Positions 16,419-16,927 of a stretch of 16,927 bases of DNA are shown here, one piece after another. Position 1 is the stretch's first letter, and every line of letters begins with the position of its first letter. Under the pieces are notes generated by a model. It was not told the DNA's origin. It saw only the letters and a program-made list of their open reading frames with translations, and searched no databases. The stretch spans positions 1-16,927 of the forward strand of contig JAEXBC010000459.1 in NCBI GenBank assembly GCA_023457875.1, read 5' to 3'. This stretch comes from Bacillota bacterium. Its GTDB lineage: Bacteria; Bacillota; Clostridia; Lachnospirales; Cellulosilyticaceae. Both the position numbers and the translations under genes were made by a program.

Positions 16419-16495
16419 GAATGTTCAAAAAGTCATCACCTTAGGGTTTTATTCTGTACTTAATCAATCAAAAAACTTTAAGGAGGAACAAAACG

Positions 16496-16927
16496 ATGAA
16501 TACATTCAAAGACGATGAGAATACATTCAAAGATGAATTTAATGAATACAACAATACTATCATGAACCAGGAAGGCAGTTCATCAGGTGATACATTATTT
16601 AATGGGGATGCGCCGCTAGAAAGCCATGATGTGATTAAAAAGGAGGATAAGCCAAAGAAAAAACATTTTTTTAAAAAAGGCGTTGTTGTTACCGCTGTTG
16701 TTGCCCTAGCTGCTTTTGGAACAGGAAGTTTAATGACCTCTTATCAGTGGATGCAAAGGTATGAAGCAGAGTCTAGTAAAGTGACCTTATCAACTGGAAA
16801 TAGTGATGCTAGTATTATAAAGGCTGCAAGCATGAATACACCAAATGGATGGAGCGTTTCTGCTGTAGCAAGCAAAGCTGCTGATTCCGTAGTTGAAATT
16901 AGAACAGAGGGTGTGTCAACAGATCGG
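16496..16927 (+). CDS. HtrA/DegP-type serine protease, N-terminal part, cut by window end
   Basis: The frame is open from the ATG at 16496 to the window edge, 144 residues. AAGGAGG at 16480-16486 is nine bases upstream. Residues 1-60 are a polar cytoplasmic segment rich in Asp, Glu and Asn, ending in a Lys-rich stretch (KKEDKPKKKHFFKK). Residues about 62-82 are a single membrane helix. Residues about 83-118 are an extracellular linker. SVSAVASKAADSVVEIRTEG (120-139) is the typical entry into the trypsin-like domain of HtrA proteases. The catalytic His, Asp and Ser and any PDZ domain would lie beyond the window. HtrA proteases degrade misfolded exported proteins at the cell surface. The identification rests on this N-terminal layout only. 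The first codons carry a 15-base direct repeat. Confidence 0.8.
   Translation, partial: MNTFKDDENTFKDEFNEYNNTIMNQEGSSSGDTLFNGDAPLESHDVIKKEDKPKKKHFFKKGVVVTAVVALAAFGTGSLMTSYQWMQRYEAESSKVTLSTGNSDASIIKAASMNTPNGWSVSAVASKAADSVVEIRTEGVSTDR
16498..16533 (+). repeat. 15-base direct repeat in the first codons of the htrA-like gene
   Basis: GAATACATTCAAAGA occurs at 16498-16512 and 16519-16533, a 21-base period that keeps frame and encodes NTFKD twice. A small duplication in the disordered cytoplasmic tail is the simplest explanation. Confidence 0.8.

Overview
The window is AT-rich DNA (my estimate is below 40 % GC) with strong AAGGAGG-type ribosome binding sites and tightly packed, often overlapping genes. 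It carries the addB-addA repair pair of low-GC Gram-positives and what looks like a sporulation coat enzyme. I infer a spore-forming clostridium, probably in or near the Lachnospirales (Cellulosilyticum-like). The genus is a guess; the class is fairly secure. Both window ends cut through genes.

Region 1 (1-8155, + strand) is one operon: the 3' part of addB, then addA, a Cof-type HAD phosphatase and a small lipoprotein with a charged coiled coil. Each start overlaps the previous stop, by 1, 4 and 29 bases. A long hairpin with a U-tract at 8099-8155 ends the operon and sits between convergent genes. AddA and AddB form the helicase-nuclease that processes double-strand breaks. The role of the other two genes is unknown.

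Region 2 (8168-13850, - strand) reads leftward. truA (tRNA pseudouridine synthase) and a DUF5721-like gene form a pair. Next comes a previously unlisted 57-residue two-helix membrane peptide (12310-12483), then htpG (Hsp90) with two candidate promoters. htpG ends in a nested 99-base palindrome that serves as its terminator. Last is a peroxiredoxin-GH18 fusion with the architecture of Clostridioides difficile spore coat protein CotE. Its peroxidatic cysteine position is arginine, so the first domain is probably not a peroxidase, while the chitinase active site is intact.

Region 3 (14046-16927, + strand) holds three separately transcribed genes: an NCS2-family purine permease, an orphan PemK/MazF-fold protein with no antitoxin beside it, and the first 144 residues of an HtrA/DegP-type membrane-anchored protease. 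The protease gene has a tandem TTTTCAGT octamer upstream that resembles the reiterated operators of Bacillus htrA genes.

No transposase, tRNA, rRNA or CRISPR array was seen. The points most worth following are the Cys-less CotE-like fusion, the small membrane peptide, the htrA operator candidate and the atypical MazF-fold protein.
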